From Streptomyces albus subsp. chlorinus (GTDB lineage Bacteria > Actinomycetota > Actinomycetes > Streptomycetales > Streptomycetaceae), in NCBI RefSeq assembly GCF_013302895.1, contig NZ_VJOK01000001.1, positions 5,601,179-5,642,626 on the forward strand: 41,448 bases of DNA, given 5' to 3'. Shown here piece by piece: positions 31,314-39,551 of this stretch. The position numbers and the translations under genes were made by a program. Numbering within the stretch: position 1 is the stretch's first letter; each line of letters opens with the position of its first letter. The notes below the pieces were generated by a model. That model did not search any database and was not told the origin of the DNA. It saw nothing but the letters and a program-made list of their open reading frames with translations.

Positions 31314-33563
31314 GTGGAGAACGAGACCCACTACGCCGAGGCCGTGATCGACAACGGCGCCTTCGGCACCCGCACCATCCGCTTCGAGACGGGCCGCCTG
31401 GCCAAGCAGGCCGCGGGTTCCGCCGTCGCCTACCTGGACGACGACACGATGGTGCTGTCGGCCACCACGGCCTCGAAGCAGCCGAAGGACCAGCTCGACT
31501 TCTTCCCCCTGACGGTGGACGTCGAGGAGCGGATGTACGCCGCGGGCAAGATCCCCGGTTCCTTCTTCCGGCGCGAGGGCCGCCCGTCCGAGGACGCGAT
31601 CCTCACCTGCCGCCTGATCGACCGCCCGCTGCGCCCCTCCTTCAAGAAGGGACTGCGCAACGAGATCCAGATCGTCGAGACGATCATGGCGCTCAACCCC
31701 GACCACCTCTACGACGTGGTCGCGATCAACGCCGCCTCCTGCTCGACGCAGCTGGCCGGCCTGCCCTTCTCCGGCCCGATCGGCGGCACCCGCGTCGCCC
31801 TGATCCGCGGCCAGTGGGTGGCCTTCCCGACCCACTCCGAGCTGGAGGAGGCCGTCTTCGACATGGTCATCGCGGGCCGCGTGCTGCCCGACGGTGACGT
31901 GGCCGTGATGATGGTCGAGGCCGAGGCCACCGAGAAGACCATCGAGCTGGTCAAGGGCGGCGCCGAGGCTCCGACGGAGGAGGTCGTGGCCGCCGGCATG
32001 GAGGCCGCGAAGCCCTTCATCAAGGTGCTGTGCAAGGCCCAGGCCGACCTCGCCGCGAAGGCCGCCAAGCCCACCGGCGAGTTCCCGATCTTCCTGGACT
32101 ACCAGGACGACGTCCTGGAGGCGCTGACCGCGGCCGTCCGCGACGAGCTGGCCCAGGCGCTGACCATCGCCGGCAAGCAGGAGCGCGAGACCGAGCTGGA
32201 CCGGGTCAAGGCGCTGGCCGCCGAGAAGCTGCTGCCGCAGTTCGAGGGCCGCGAGAAGGAGATCTCCGCCGCCTACCGCGCGCTGACCAAGAACCTGGTG
32301 CGCGAGCGCGTCATCAAGGAGAAGAAGCGCATCGACGGCCGCGGTGTCACCGACATCCGCACCCTGGCCGCCGAGGTCGAGGCCATCCCGCGGGTGCACG
32401 GCTCGGCACTGTTCGAGCGCGGCGAGACGCAGATCCTCGGCGTCACCACGCTGAACATGCTGCGTATGGAGCAGCAGCTGGACACCCTCTCGCCGGTGAC
32501 CCGCAAGCGCTACATGCACAACTACAACTTCCCGCCCTACTCCACCGGTGAGACGGGCCGCGTCGGCTCCCCCAAGCGCCGCGAGATCGGCCACGGCGCC
32601 CTCGCCGAGCGCGCCCTCGTCCCGGTGCTGCCGACCCGCGAGGAGTTCCCGTACGCGATCCGGCAGGTCTCCGAGGCGCTGGGCTCCAACGGCTCGACGT
32701 CCATGGGCTCGGTCTGCGCCTCCACCATGTCGCTGCTGAACGCCGGTGTGCCGCTCAAGGCCCCGGTCGCCGGTATCGCCATGGGGCTGATCTCCGAGGA
32801 GATCGAGGGCGAGACGCACTATGTGACGCTGACCGACATCCTGGGCGCCGAGGACGCGTTCGGTGACATGGACTTCAAGGTCGCCGGCACCAAGCAGTTC
32901 GTCACCGCCCTCCAGCTCGACACCAAGCTGGACGGCATCCCGGCGTCCGTGCTGGCCGCGGCCCTCAAGCAGGCCCGCGACGCGCGGCTTCACATCCTGG
33001 ACGTGATGAACGAGGCGATCGACGTTCCGGACGAGATGTCCCCGAACGCGCCGCGGATCATCACCGTCAAGATCCCGGTGGACAAGATCGGTGAGGTCAT
33101 CGGCCCGAAGGGCAAGATGATCAACCAGATCCAGGAGGACACCGGCGCCGACATCACCATCGAGGACGACGGCACCATCTACATCGGTGCCGCCGACGGC
33201 CCGGCCGCCGAAGCCGCGCGTGCCACCATCAATGGCATCGCCAACCCGACGATGCCCGAGGTCGGCGAGCGCTACCTCGGCACGGTCGTCAAGACCACCA
33301 CCTTCGGTGCCTTCGTCTCGCTGCTGCCCGGCAAGGACGGTCTGCTGCACATCTCGCAGATCCGCAAGCTGGCCGGCGGCAAGCGCGTGGAGAACGTCGA
33401 GGACGTCCTCGGCGTCGGCCAGAAGGTCCAGGTCGAGATCGCCGAGATCGACCAGCGCGGCAAGCTCTCGCTGATCCCCGTCCTGGACGAGGCCGAGTCC
33501 GGCGAGGGCTCCGCCGAGAAGTCCGACACGGCCACCGAGTCCGAGGACGAGACCGCGAAGTGA
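31314..33563 (+). CDS. pnp: Polyribonucleotide nucleotidyltransferase (PNPase)
   Basis: Phosphorolytic 3'-to-5' exoribonuclease and, in Streptomyces, an RNA 3'-tail polymerase. The 749-residue product has two RNase PH-like domains: the first includes G-S-F-F-R-R-E-G-R-P-S-E near residue 85, and the second G-R-G-V-T-D-I-R and the G-S-T-S-M-G-S-V-C-A-S segment. A KH domain (about 580–645, I-G-P-K-G-K-M-I) and an S1 domain (about 650–720) follow, then a short acidic tail. The GTG at 31314 has aggag at 31300–31304 with 9-nt spacing. Longer in-frame extensions upstream lie in the intergenic hairpin region and are rejected. The stop overlaps the next gene by 4 nt (GTGA). Confidence 0.96.
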   Translation: MENETHYAEAVIDNGAFGTRTIRFETGRLAKQAAGSAVAYLDDDTMVLSATTASKQPKDQLDFFPLTVDVEERMYAAGKIPGSFFRREGRPSEDAILTCRLIDRPLRPSFKKGLRNEIQIVETIMALNPDHLYDVVAINAASCSTQLAGLPFSGPIGGTRVALIRGQWVAFPTHSELEEAVFDMVIAGRVLPDGDVAVMMVEAEATEKTIELVKGGAEAPTEEVVAAGMEAAKPFIKVLCKAQADLAAKAAKPTGEFPIFLDYQDDVLEALTAAVRDELAQALTIAGKQERETELDRVKALAAEKLLPQFEGREKEISAAYRALTKNLVRERVIKEKKRIDGRGVTDIRTLAAEVEAIPRVHGSALFERGETQILGVTTLNMLRMEQQLDTLSPVTRKRYMHNYNFPPYSTGETGRVGSPKRREIGHGALAERALVPVLPTREEFPYAIRQVSEALGSNGSTSMGSVCASTMSLLNAGVPLKAPVAGIAMGLISEEIEGETHYVTLTDILGAEDAFGDMDFKVAGTKQFVTALQLDTKLDGIPASVLAAALKQARDARLHILDVMNEAIDVPDEMSPNAPRIITVKIPVDKIGEVIGPKGKMINQIQEDTGADITIEDDGTIYIGAADGPAAEAARATINGIANPTMPEVGERYLGTVVKTTTFGAFVSLLPGKDGLLHISQIRKLAGGKRVENVEDVLGVGQKVQVEIAEIDQRGKLSLIPVLDEAESGEGSAEKSDTATESEDETAK

Positions 33564-34942
33564 CCTCGCAGTTCCGTACGACGGCCCGCCCCGCCTCCCC
33601 GGCAGGGCGGGCCGTCGCCCGTACCAAGACCCTGATCGCGGGGGAGAACGGCGCCGGCACCGTCCGCAAGACCGTGCTGCCCGGCGGGCTCCGCGTCCTC
33701 ACCGAGACGGTGCCGACCGTGCGCTCCGCCACCTTCGGCATCTGGGCCCATGTGGGCTCCCGGGACGAGACACCGGCGCTGGGCGGCGCCACGCACTATC
33801 TGGAGCACCTCCTCTTCAAGGGCACCGAGCGGCGCAGCGCGCTGGAGATCTCGGCGGCGCTGGACGCGGTCGGCGGCGAGATGAACGCCTTCACCACGAA
33901 GGAGTTCACCTGCTACTACGCGCGGGTCCTCGACGCCGACCTCCCGCTGGCCATCGACGTGGTCTCCGACATGCTCACCTCCTCCGTCATCGACCCGGCC
34001 GAGGTCGACGCGGAGCGGGGCGTCATCCTTGAGGAGATCGCGATGACGGAGGACGACGCGGGGGACTGCGTCCACGACCTGTTCGCCCGCACCATGTTCG
34101 GTGACACCCCGCTGGGCCGCCCCGTCCTGGGCACCGTCGAGACGGTCAACGCGCTCACCCGCGACCAGGTCGCCCGCTTCTACAAGAAGCACTACGACCC
34201 CACCCGGCTGGTGGTCGCCGCCGCGGGCAACCTCGACCACCACACGGTGGTCAAGCAGGTCCGGGCGGCGTTCGAACGCGCGGGCGTGCCGGCCCGTACC
34301 GAGGGCGCCGACCCGGTCGGCCCCCGTTCGGGCAGCCGCGCCCTGCGCACCGCCGGCCGCGTCGACTACGTGGAGCGCCCCACCGAGCAGGCCCACCTGG
34401 TGCTCGGCATGCCCGGCGTCTCCCGGCACGACGAGCGCCGCTGGCCGCTCGCGGTGCTCAGCACGGCCCTGGGCGGCGGCATGAGCTCCCGGCTCTTCCA
34501 GGAGATCCGTGAGAAGCGCGGACTGGCCTACAGCACCTACGCCTACACCTCCAGCTTCGCCGACTGCGGACTGTTCGGCGTCTATGTGGGCTGCCGTCCC
34601 GGCCAGGTGCCGGACGTGCTGGGGATCTGCCGCGACGAACTCGACCACGTGGCCCGGCACGGCCTCGGCGACGACGAGCTGCGCCGTGCCGTCGGCCAGC
34701 TCTCAGGCTCGACGGTGCTGGGCCTGGAGGACACCGGTGCCCTGATGCACCGCCTCGGCAAGAGCGAGCTGTGCTGGGGGGAGCAGATGTCCGTGGACGA
34801 GATGCTCGCCAAGATCTCCGCCGTCACCCCGGACGACGTCCGTCAGGTCGCCCGCGACGTGCTGGACCGCCGCCCCTCGCTGTCCGTCATCGGGCAGCTC
34901 GGGGACCGTCAGGCGGGACGGCTGCACGAGGCCGTCGCCTGA
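33560..34942 (+). CDS. M16 family zinc metallopeptidase
   Basis: Pitrilysin/insulinase-type protease of 460 residues. It has the inverted zinc motif H-Y-L-E-H at residues 79–83 and the downstream E-R-G-V-I-L-E-E-I segment providing the third ligand. The R-G-L-A-Y-S-T-Y motif of M16B enzymes is near residue 318, and the molecule contains both M16 halves. There is no signal peptide, so it is cytoplasmic. The GTG start overlaps the pnp stop (33560–33563), indicating translational coupling, an order (pnp then processing-peptidase-like protein) that is common in actinobacteria. Its substrate is unknown. Confidence 0.92.
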   Translation: MTSQFRTTARPASPAGRAVARTKTLIAGENGAGTVRKTVLPGGLRVLTETVPTVRSATFGIWAHVGSRDETPALGGATHYLEHLLFKGTERRSALEISAALDAVGGEMNAFTTKEFTCYYARVLDADLPLAIDVVSDMLTSSVIDPAEVDAERGVILEEIAMTEDDAGDCVHDLFARTMFGDTPLGRPVLGTVETVNALTRDQVARFYKKHYDPTRLVVAAAGNLDHHTVVKQVRAAFERAGVPARTEGADPVGPRSGSRALRTAGRVDYVERPTEQAHLVLGMPGVSRHDERRWPLAVLSTALGGGMSSRLFQEIREKRGLAYSTYAYTSSFADCGLFGVYVGCRPGQVPDVLGICRDELDHVARHGLGDDELRRAVGQLSGSTVLGLEDTGALMHRLGKSELCWGEQMSVDEMLAKISAVTPDDVRQVARDVLDRRPSLSVIGQLGDRQAGRLHEAVA

Positions 34943-34989
34943 GCCCCGCCCCCTTCTCCGTCACTCCCACCACGTAAGGAACGAGCACC

Positions 34990-35742
34990 ATGAGCAAGCT
35001 GCGCGTAGCCGTCCTCGGCGCCAAGGGCCGGATGGGTTCCGAGGCCGTACGGGCCGTCGAGGCCGCCGACGACATGGAGCTGGTGGCGGCCCTCGGCAGC
35101 GGGGACGCGCGCAGCACGCTGACGGAGGCGGGCACGCAGGTCGCGGTCGACCTCACCCGCCCGGACTCCGTCATGGACAACCTGGAGTTCTGCGTCGCCA
35201 ACGGCATCCACGCCGTGGTCGGCACCACCGGCTGGACCGAGGAGCGGCTGGCCGCGGTCCGCGCCCGGCTCGCGGACTCGCCGGGCACCGGCGTGCTCAT
35301 CGCCCCGAACTTCGGCATCGGCGCGGTGCTGACCATGCGGTTCGCCCAGCAGGCGGCCCGCTTCTTCGAGTCCGTCGAGGTGGTGGAGCTGCACCACCCC
35401 GGCAAGGTCGACGCGCCCAGCGGCACCGCGGTGCGCACCGCGCAGCTGATCGCGAAGTCCCGCCAGGACGCCGGTCTGCCCGCCCAGCCCGACGCCACCA
35501 CCCAGTCCCTGGAGGGCGCGCGCGGCGCCGACGTGGACGGTGTCCCGGTGCACGCGGTGCGGCTGCGCGGCCTGGTCGCGCACCAGGAGGTCCTCTTCGG
35601 CGACGAGGCGGAGACGCTCACCATCCGCCACGACTCGCTGCACCGCAGCTCCTTCATGCCCGGCGTGCTGCTGGGCATCCGCAAGGTGCCCGCCACCCCG
35701 GGCCTCACCTTCGGTCTCGAACACTTCCTCGACCTGGACTGA
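34990..35742 (+). CDS. dapB: 4-hydroxy-tetrahydrodipicolinate reductase
   Basis: Second committed step of the diaminopimelate/lysine pathway: NAD(P)H-dependent reduction to tetrahydrodipicolinate. The 250-residue product has the N-terminal dinucleotide-binding motif G-A-K-G-R-M-G (residues 10–16), G-T-T-G-W near residue 79 and the family signature E-L-H-H-P-G-K-V-D-A-P-S-G-T-A. The ATG at 34990 has aagga at 34976–34980. It lies 47 bp after the M16 gene and 14 bp before the following TPR-like gene. dapA is 2.7 kb downstream. Confidence 0.96.
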   Translation: MSKLRVAVLGAKGRMGSEAVRAVEAADDMELVAALGSGDARSTLTEAGTQVAVDLTRPDSVMDNLEFCVANGIHAVVGTTGWTEERLAAVRARLADSPGTGVLIAPNFGIGAVLTMRFAQQAARFFESVEVVELHHPGKVDAPSGTAVRTAQLIAKSRQDAGLPAQPDATTQSLEGARGADVDGVPVHAVRLRGLVAHQEVLFGDEAETLTIRHDSLHRSSFMPGVLLGIRKVPATPGLTFGLEHFLDLD

Positions 35743-35756
35743 CGGGGTACGGCACC

Positions 35757-36206
35757 GTGCGCGCGAAGATCACCTATTTCCTGCTGGCCGCCATCCTGGT
35801 CGTCTACTTCGTCCTGGTCGGCAGCCGGGGCGTCCTGCTGATCGAGCAGGGCACCGCGGTGACCGTCCCCTTCGGCATCGCGGTGCTGGTGCTGCCGTTC
35901 ATCGGCGCCTGGTTCCTGTGGCAGACCACGCGCTTCGCCCGCCGCGCCGGACAGCTCGCCCGGGAACTGGAGGCGGAGGGCGGCCTGCCGGTCGACGAGC
36001 TGGAGCGCACTCCCTCGGGCCGGATCGACCGCGCCTCCGCCGACGCGGTCTTCGCCCGCCGCCGGGCCGAGACGGAGGAGAACCCGGAGGACTGGCGCTC
36101 CTGGTTCCGGCTGGCGGTCGCCTACCACGACGCCCGCGACACCCCCCGCGCCCGCAAGGCCATGCAGCACGCCATCGCGCTGCGCGAGGGGCGCCCGCGC
36201 GGCTAG
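35757..36206 (+). CDS. Small membrane protein with TPR-like C-terminus
   Basis: The 149-residue product has two N-terminal membrane helices (about 6–24 and 36–56). A charged helical linker with R-x-E-x-E-x-x repeats follows, and then a single TPR-like hairpin (W-R-S-W-F-R-L-A-V-A-Y-H-D-A-R-D and onwards). Function unknown; such proteins are conserved next to dapB in streptomycetes. The GTG at 35757 lies 14 bp after the dapB stop, so it is likely in the same operon. Its TAG stop at 36204–36206 overlaps the stop of the convergent gene within the palindrome CTAG. Confidence 0.85.
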   Translation: MRAKITYFLLAAILVVYFVLVGSRGVLLIEQGTAVTVPFGIAVLVLPFIGAWFLWQTTRFARRAGQLARELEAEGGLPVDELERTPSGRIDRASADAVFARRRAETEENPEDWRSWFRLAVAYHDARDTPRARKAMQHAIALREGRPRG

Positions 36207-36787
36207 CCGGCCGCCACGGGGCGGGACTCGGCAGCCCAGCCCTCTATGACGTCAGCGGCGCGGACGAAGCCCCCGCGGCGCGTCAGGAAGTCCGCGTTGT
36301 GGTCGGTCAGCAGTATCCGCCGGTCGCCTTCCGCCCGGGTGTCCGCGGACCCGCGCGGGGGCAGCAGCATCAGCGCTTCTCCCTGCACCGTGCGGGGCAG
36401 GCCGAGCCACCGTACGGGCTGCTGGACCGTGCGCAGCGTGCCCACCTCGGTCCAGCGCAGCGTCGTGGTCCGCAGCAGCCCGGCGTGGCGCAGCCCGTAC
36501 GAGCTGACCCATACGCCCGCGCGCAGCAGCCGCACGGCCAGCACGATCACCAGTACGCCGCAGCCCGCGCACAGCACCCCGCTCGGCAGCGCGCCGGCGA
36601 GCACGACGACCAGCGCGGAGAAGAGCACGAAGGACGCGAGCAGAAGCAGCAGCGCGCCGCCGGCCACCCGGCAGGGGCCGGGGCTGTAGGGACGCCGCCA
36701 CACCTCGCGGTCGGCCTCGGCGAGCGTCACGGACTGCGCCGCCTCGATACGGTCCTCGCGGTCGGCTGTCACAAAGGGCAGGGGCAC
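36203..36787 (-). CDS. PH-like domain membrane protein
   Basis: The 194-residue product has two membrane helices in the middle of the N-terminal half (L-L-L-L-A-S-F-V-L-F and L-V-I-V-L-A-V-R-L-L). A C-terminal bacterial PH-like domain follows (G-V-W-V-S-S-Y-G-L-R-H and T-L-R-W-T-E-V-G-T-L, ending in a helix D-V-I-E-G-W-A). The start was chosen as GTG 36785–36787 because gagga is 8 nt upstream; a later GTG (at V-T-A-D-R-E-D) is possible. The stop shares CTAG with the convergent gene, leaving no room for a terminator between them. Confidence 0.82.
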   Translation of the reverse strand: MPLPFVTADREDRIEAAQSVTLAEADREVWRRPYSPGPCRVAGGALLLLLASFVLFSALVVVLAGALPSGVLCAGCGVLVIVLAVRLLRAGVWVSSYGLRHAGLLRTTTLRWTEVGTLRTVQQPVRWLGLPRTVQGEALMLLPPRGSADTRAEGDRRILLTDHNADFLTRRGGFVRAADVIEGWAAESRPVAAG

Positions 36788-36920
36788 GGCAGGGGTCCTC
36801 GCTCGCTCACGACAGGGGCTGCTCGGGCGCGTCCCGGAAGGGAACGGCCCGAGACCGTGGGGGCCGCCGCCACGGCTGCGTGCCATGGCGGTTGTGAGCG
36901 GTGACATTAGCGAGGGTGGA

Positions 36921-36962
36921 GAAAAGCGGCCACCCCCGGGTGCGATCCCGGGAGTGGCCGCT
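36921..36962 (-). terminator. Intrinsic terminator of the 78-aa membrane protein gene
   Basis: On the minus strand a 9-bp + 6-bp stem (36925–36933 with 36954–36962; 36935–36940 with 36947–36952; one C·A mismatch) has a 6-nt loop and then TTTTC. It lies 4 nt past the stop at 36967. Confidence 0.85.
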
Positions 36963-36966
36963 CGGG

Positions 36967-37203
36967 TCAGCGGCCCTCGGCCGCTGCCGGATGATCGCGC
37001 GCCGGCAGTTGGTTATCGGTGAGCGCGGGACCGCCGAGCAAGACGGAACCCACGAGTCCGGCGACGATCGTCACGCCCACCAGTGCACTGCCGGCGACCT
37101 GGCGGAAGCTGCGGCGGGCACGGGGCGGCGGGGTGACATTGCTGCGGAACCGGTCGGCCTCGGCTATGAAGGCGAACGGAACTGCCTCTCCGCGGCGGGA
37201 CAT
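36967..37203 (-). CDS. Small single-pass membrane protein
   Basis: The 78-residue protein has a polar N-terminus beginning M-S-R-R-G-E-A-V-P-F and an Arg-rich stretch (T-P-P-P-R-A-R-R-S-F). One membrane helix (about 41–59, S-A-L-V-G-V-T-I-V-A-G-L-V-G-S-V-L-L) and a short tail complete it. No family recognised. Support for being a gene comes from the aggag site 9 nt before the ATG (37201–37203) and the good terminator immediately after the stop. Confidence 0.75.
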   Translation of the reverse strand: MSRRGEAVPFAFIAEADRFRSNVTPPPRARRSFRQVAGSALVGVTIVAGLVGSVLLGGPALTDNQLPARDHPAAAEGR

Positions 37204-37448
37204 GACGGTGCGCTCCTGCTTGATCGTTCTGGGCGGATTCTTGCTGGCACTTGCTGTTCGTAGACACAACGTCCGAGCCGGCTTCCGAGTGCCCGCTGCC
37301 GGGGGACGCATGTGAAAAATATCAACCGCGGCGACGAGGTATGTCACCGGGGGTGCCGTTTCCAGGCACCGAGTCGGTTTTGTCCGTTTATGTTCCACCA
37401 AAACGGGCTATCGGCCCCCGCGTCGAGTCACCTGTCAGGACCTCCCCT

Positions 37449-37454
37449 TAGGCT
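37449..37454 (+). promoter_or_regulatory. Candidate -10 element of thyX
   Basis: TAGGCT matches the TAGGnT -10 pattern, 40 bp before the thyX GTG. The -35 region (around 37425–37430) is poor. A small 6-bp hairpin followed by GTTTTG lies further upstream at 37352–37376. Confidence 0.3.
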
Positions 37455-37493
37455 TGCCCCGCCCTGGCACACGCACGTGGAAGGACCCCGCCG

Positions 37494-38231
37494 GTGACCG
37501 AGACCTCCGCCCCGCCCGCCCCGAGTTTCCGCAGCGACATGACGGTCGAGCTGGTCAAGCACAGCGCCGCCGACACCGATGTGCTGTGGGCCGCCCGGGT
37601 CTCTACCGCGGGCGAGCAGTCCCTGGACGAGCTGAACAAGGACCCGGAGCGCTCCAAGGGGTTGATCAACTTCCTGATGCGGGACCGCCACGGCAGCCCC
37701 TTCGAGCACAACTCGATGACCTTCTTCATCAGCGCCCCGCTCTTCGTCTTCCGGGAGTTCCACCGGCACCGCGTCGGCTGGTCGTACAACGAGGAGTCGG
37801 GCCGCTACCGCCGCCTGGAGCCCGTCTTCTACGTCCCCGACGCCACCCGCAAGCTCGTCCAGCAGGGCCGCCCCGGCAAGTACGAGTTCGTCGAGGGCAC
37901 CCCCGAGCAGCACAAGCTGACGGGGCGCGCCATGGAGGACGTCTACCGCAAGGCGTACGAGACCTACCTGGAGATGCTGGAGGCCGGGGTGGCCCGCGAG
38001 GTGGCCCGTGCCGTCCTCCCGGTGGGGCTGTACTCGTCCATGTACGCCACGTGCAACGCACGCTCCCTGATGCACTTCCTCGGCCTGCGGACGCAGCACG
38101 AGCAGGCCAAGGTGCCCAGTTTCCCGCAGCGCGAGATCGAGATGGTGGGCGAGCTGATGGAGGAGCGGTGGGCCGAGCTGATGCCGCTGACCCACGCGGC
38201 CTTCAACGCCAACGGCCGCATCGCTCCCTGA
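37494..38231 (+). CDS. thyX: FAD-dependent thymidylate synthase ThyX
   Basis: Makes dTMP from dUMP using methylenetetrahydrofolate and reduced flavin. The 245-residue product has the ThyX signature F-H-R-H-R with R91-H92-R93, then S-G-R-Y. The spacing between RHR and the conserved Ser (S102) is 8 residues, not the usual 7. Near the C-terminus N-A-R-S-L-M-H-F-L-G-L-R fits the dUMP-binding segment. After L-R an insertion (T-Q-H-E-Q-A-K-V-P-S-F-P-Q) replaces the short A-Q-W-E-I form. The GTG at 37494 is preceded by ggaagga at 37479–37485. The gene is followed by the dapA promoter and a strong hairpin. Confidence 0.93.
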   Translation: MTETSAPPAPSFRSDMTVELVKHSAADTDVLWAARVSTAGEQSLDELNKDPERSKGLINFLMRDRHGSPFEHNSMTFFISAPLFVFREFHRHRVGWSYNEESGRYRRLEPVFYVPDATRKLVQQGRPGKYEFVEGTPEQHKLTGRAMEDVYRKAYETYLEMLEAGVAREVARAVLPVGLYSSMYATCNARSLMHFLGLRTQHEQAKVPSFPQREIEMVGELMEERWAELMPLTHAAFNANGRIAP

Positions 38232-38311
38232 CGGCTCCCGGGGCCGGAGGGCGGGCTCACTCGTCCCGCACTCCGTACCCGCCGGTCGGAGTCCCCCGGG
38301 AGGTGTCCGTA

Positions 38312-38341
38312 TTGCGACGTTTCAAGATGTTCCTCTAGGGT
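38312..38341 (+). promoter_or_regulatory. Probable principal-sigma promoter of dapA
   Basis: TTGCGA (38312–38317), an 18-bp spacer and TAGGGT (38336–38341) match the Streptomyces TTGACn–TAGGnT pattern. The predicted transcript start, around 38347–38350, falls right at the 5' arm of the following hairpin. Confidence 0.6.
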
Positions 38342-38352
38342 GAATATGCGGT

Positions 38353-38400
38353 CCCGGCACTGCCTGAACCCCCGAGCAGGCAGTGCCGGGGCCCCCTCTT
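38353..38400 (+). terminator. 14–17 bp hairpin with pyrimidine tract between thyX and dapA
   Basis: A perfect 14-bp stem (38353–38366 with 38377–38390), extendable by G·T and two G–C pairs, has a 10-nt loop and then CCCCCTCTTCTTCCC. It can terminate thyX transcripts. Because the dapA promoter lies just upstream, it would also form the extreme 5' end of the dapA mRNA. Confidence 0.75.
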
Positions 38401-38482
38401 CTTCCCCCGGATCCCCTCCCGTCGCTCCGATCCGGCGCCCCGAGGAAGCGTCCCGGGGTGCGCTGCGAGTAGCGTGGAGCCT

Positions 38483-39382
38483 ATGGCTCCGACCTCCACA
38501 CCGCAGACGCCCTTCGGGCGGGTCCTGACCGCGATGGTCACGCCGTTCACCGCGGACGGCGCGCTCGACCTCGACGGCGCGCAGCAGCTCGCCGCCCACC
38601 TGGTGGACGCCGGCAACGACGGCCTCGTCGTCAACGGCACCACCGGCGAGTCACCGACCACCACCGATGCGGAGAAAGCCCAGCTCGTCAAGGCCGTCGT
38701 GGAGGCGGTGGGCGAACGCGCCCATGTGGTCGCCGGAGCCGGCACCAACGACACGGCACACAGCGTCGAGCTGGCCCGCGCCGCCGAGCAGGCAGGCGCC
38801 CACGGACTGCTGGCGGTGACGCCGTACTACAGCAAGCCGCCGCAGGAGGGCCTCTACCGGCACTTCACCGCGATCGCCGACGCCACCGGCCTGCCGGTGA
38901 TGCTCTACGACATCCCGGGCCGCAGCGGCGTCCCCATCAACACCGAGACGATCGTGCGGCTCGCCGAGCACCCCCGCATCGTGGCCAACAAGGACGCCAA
39001 GGGCGACCTCGGCCGCGCCAGCTGGGCCATCGCCACCAGTGGCCTGGCCTGGTACAGCGGTGACGACATGCTCAACCTCCCGCTGCTGTCCGTCGGCGCC
39101 GTCGGCTTCGTCTCCGTCGTCGGCCACGTCGTCGCCCCCGAGCTGCGCTCCCTGCTGGAGGCGCACCTGAGCGGCGACGTCGCGAAGGCCACCGAGATCC
39201 ACCAGAAGCTGCTGCCGGTCTTCACCGGCATGTTCCGCACCCAGGGCGTCATCACGACCAAGGCCGCCCTCGCCCGTCTGGGCCTCCCCGCCGGGCCGCT
39301 GCGCCTCCCCCTGGTCGAACTGTCCTCCGAGGAGCTGGACCAGCTGACGCACGATCTCGCCCACGGCGGGGTACACCTGTAG
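38483..39382 (+). CDS. dapA: 4-hydroxy-tetrahydrodipicolinate synthase
   Basis: First committed enzyme of the diaminopimelate/lysine pathway: condenses pyruvate with aspartate semialdehyde. The 299-residue TIM-barrel product has N-G-T-T-G-E-S-P-T near residue 53, T-P-Y-Y-S-K-P with the active-site Tyr at 115/116, and the Schiff-base Lys170 in A-N-K-D-A-K-G. The ATG at 38483 gives the usual N-terminus M-A-P-T-S-T-P-Q-T-P-F-G-R-V. Its ggag (38476–38479) is only 3 nt away, so initiation may be modest; a GTG three codons upstream is in frame. Followed after 169 bp by the RNase J gene. Confidence 0.95.
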   Translation: MAPTSTPQTPFGRVLTAMVTPFTADGALDLDGAQQLAAHLVDAGNDGLVVNGTTGESPTTTDAEKAQLVKAVVEAVGERAHVVAGAGTNDTAHSVELARAAEQAGAHGLLAVTPYYSKPPQEGLYRHFTAIADATGLPVMLYDIPGRSGVPINTETIVRLAEHPRIVANKDAKGDLGRASWAIATSGLAWYSGDDMLNLPLLSVGAVGFVSVVGHVVAPELRSLLEAHLSGDVAKATEIHQKLLPVFTGMFRTQGVITTKAALARLGLPAGPLRLPLVELSSEELDQLTHDLAHGGVHL

Positions 39383-39499
39383 TCCCCAGACTTCTCACAA
39401 CTGCATACGGCCGCTCAGCGGCACAAGTGCACAGCCCAATGGAACACGCACGACACCTGCGCGGCAGAACCGCCGCGTCCCCGTGCGCCTCATGAATAC

Positions 39500-39535
39500 C
39501 GCGCGCCACGTACCCAGGCGGGTGCGTGGCGCGCG
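39500..39535 (+). promoter_or_regulatory. 16-bp stem-loop directly upstream of the RNase J ribosome-binding site
   Basis: The arms at 39500–39515 and 39520–39535 pair over 16 bp (one G·T) with an AGGC tetraloop, ending 4 nt before the Shine-Dalgarno aaggaga (39540–39546). Such a position suggests control of translation or an RNase target; the function is inferred. Confidence 0.6.
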
Positions 39536-39551
39536 TGGTAAGGAGAGTCTT

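Noticed and set aside
31128..33350. 740-codon open frame on the minus strand
   Set aside because: Shadow of pnp, with Asp/His/Arg/Gly-rich nonsense translation.
38303..38338. Eleven-codon open frame (GTG … TAG) before dapA as a possible leader peptide
   Set aside because: It overlaps the predicted dapA promoter and ends before the predicted transcript start, so it would not be in the dapA mRNA. Codons show no run of Lys or other attenuation signal.
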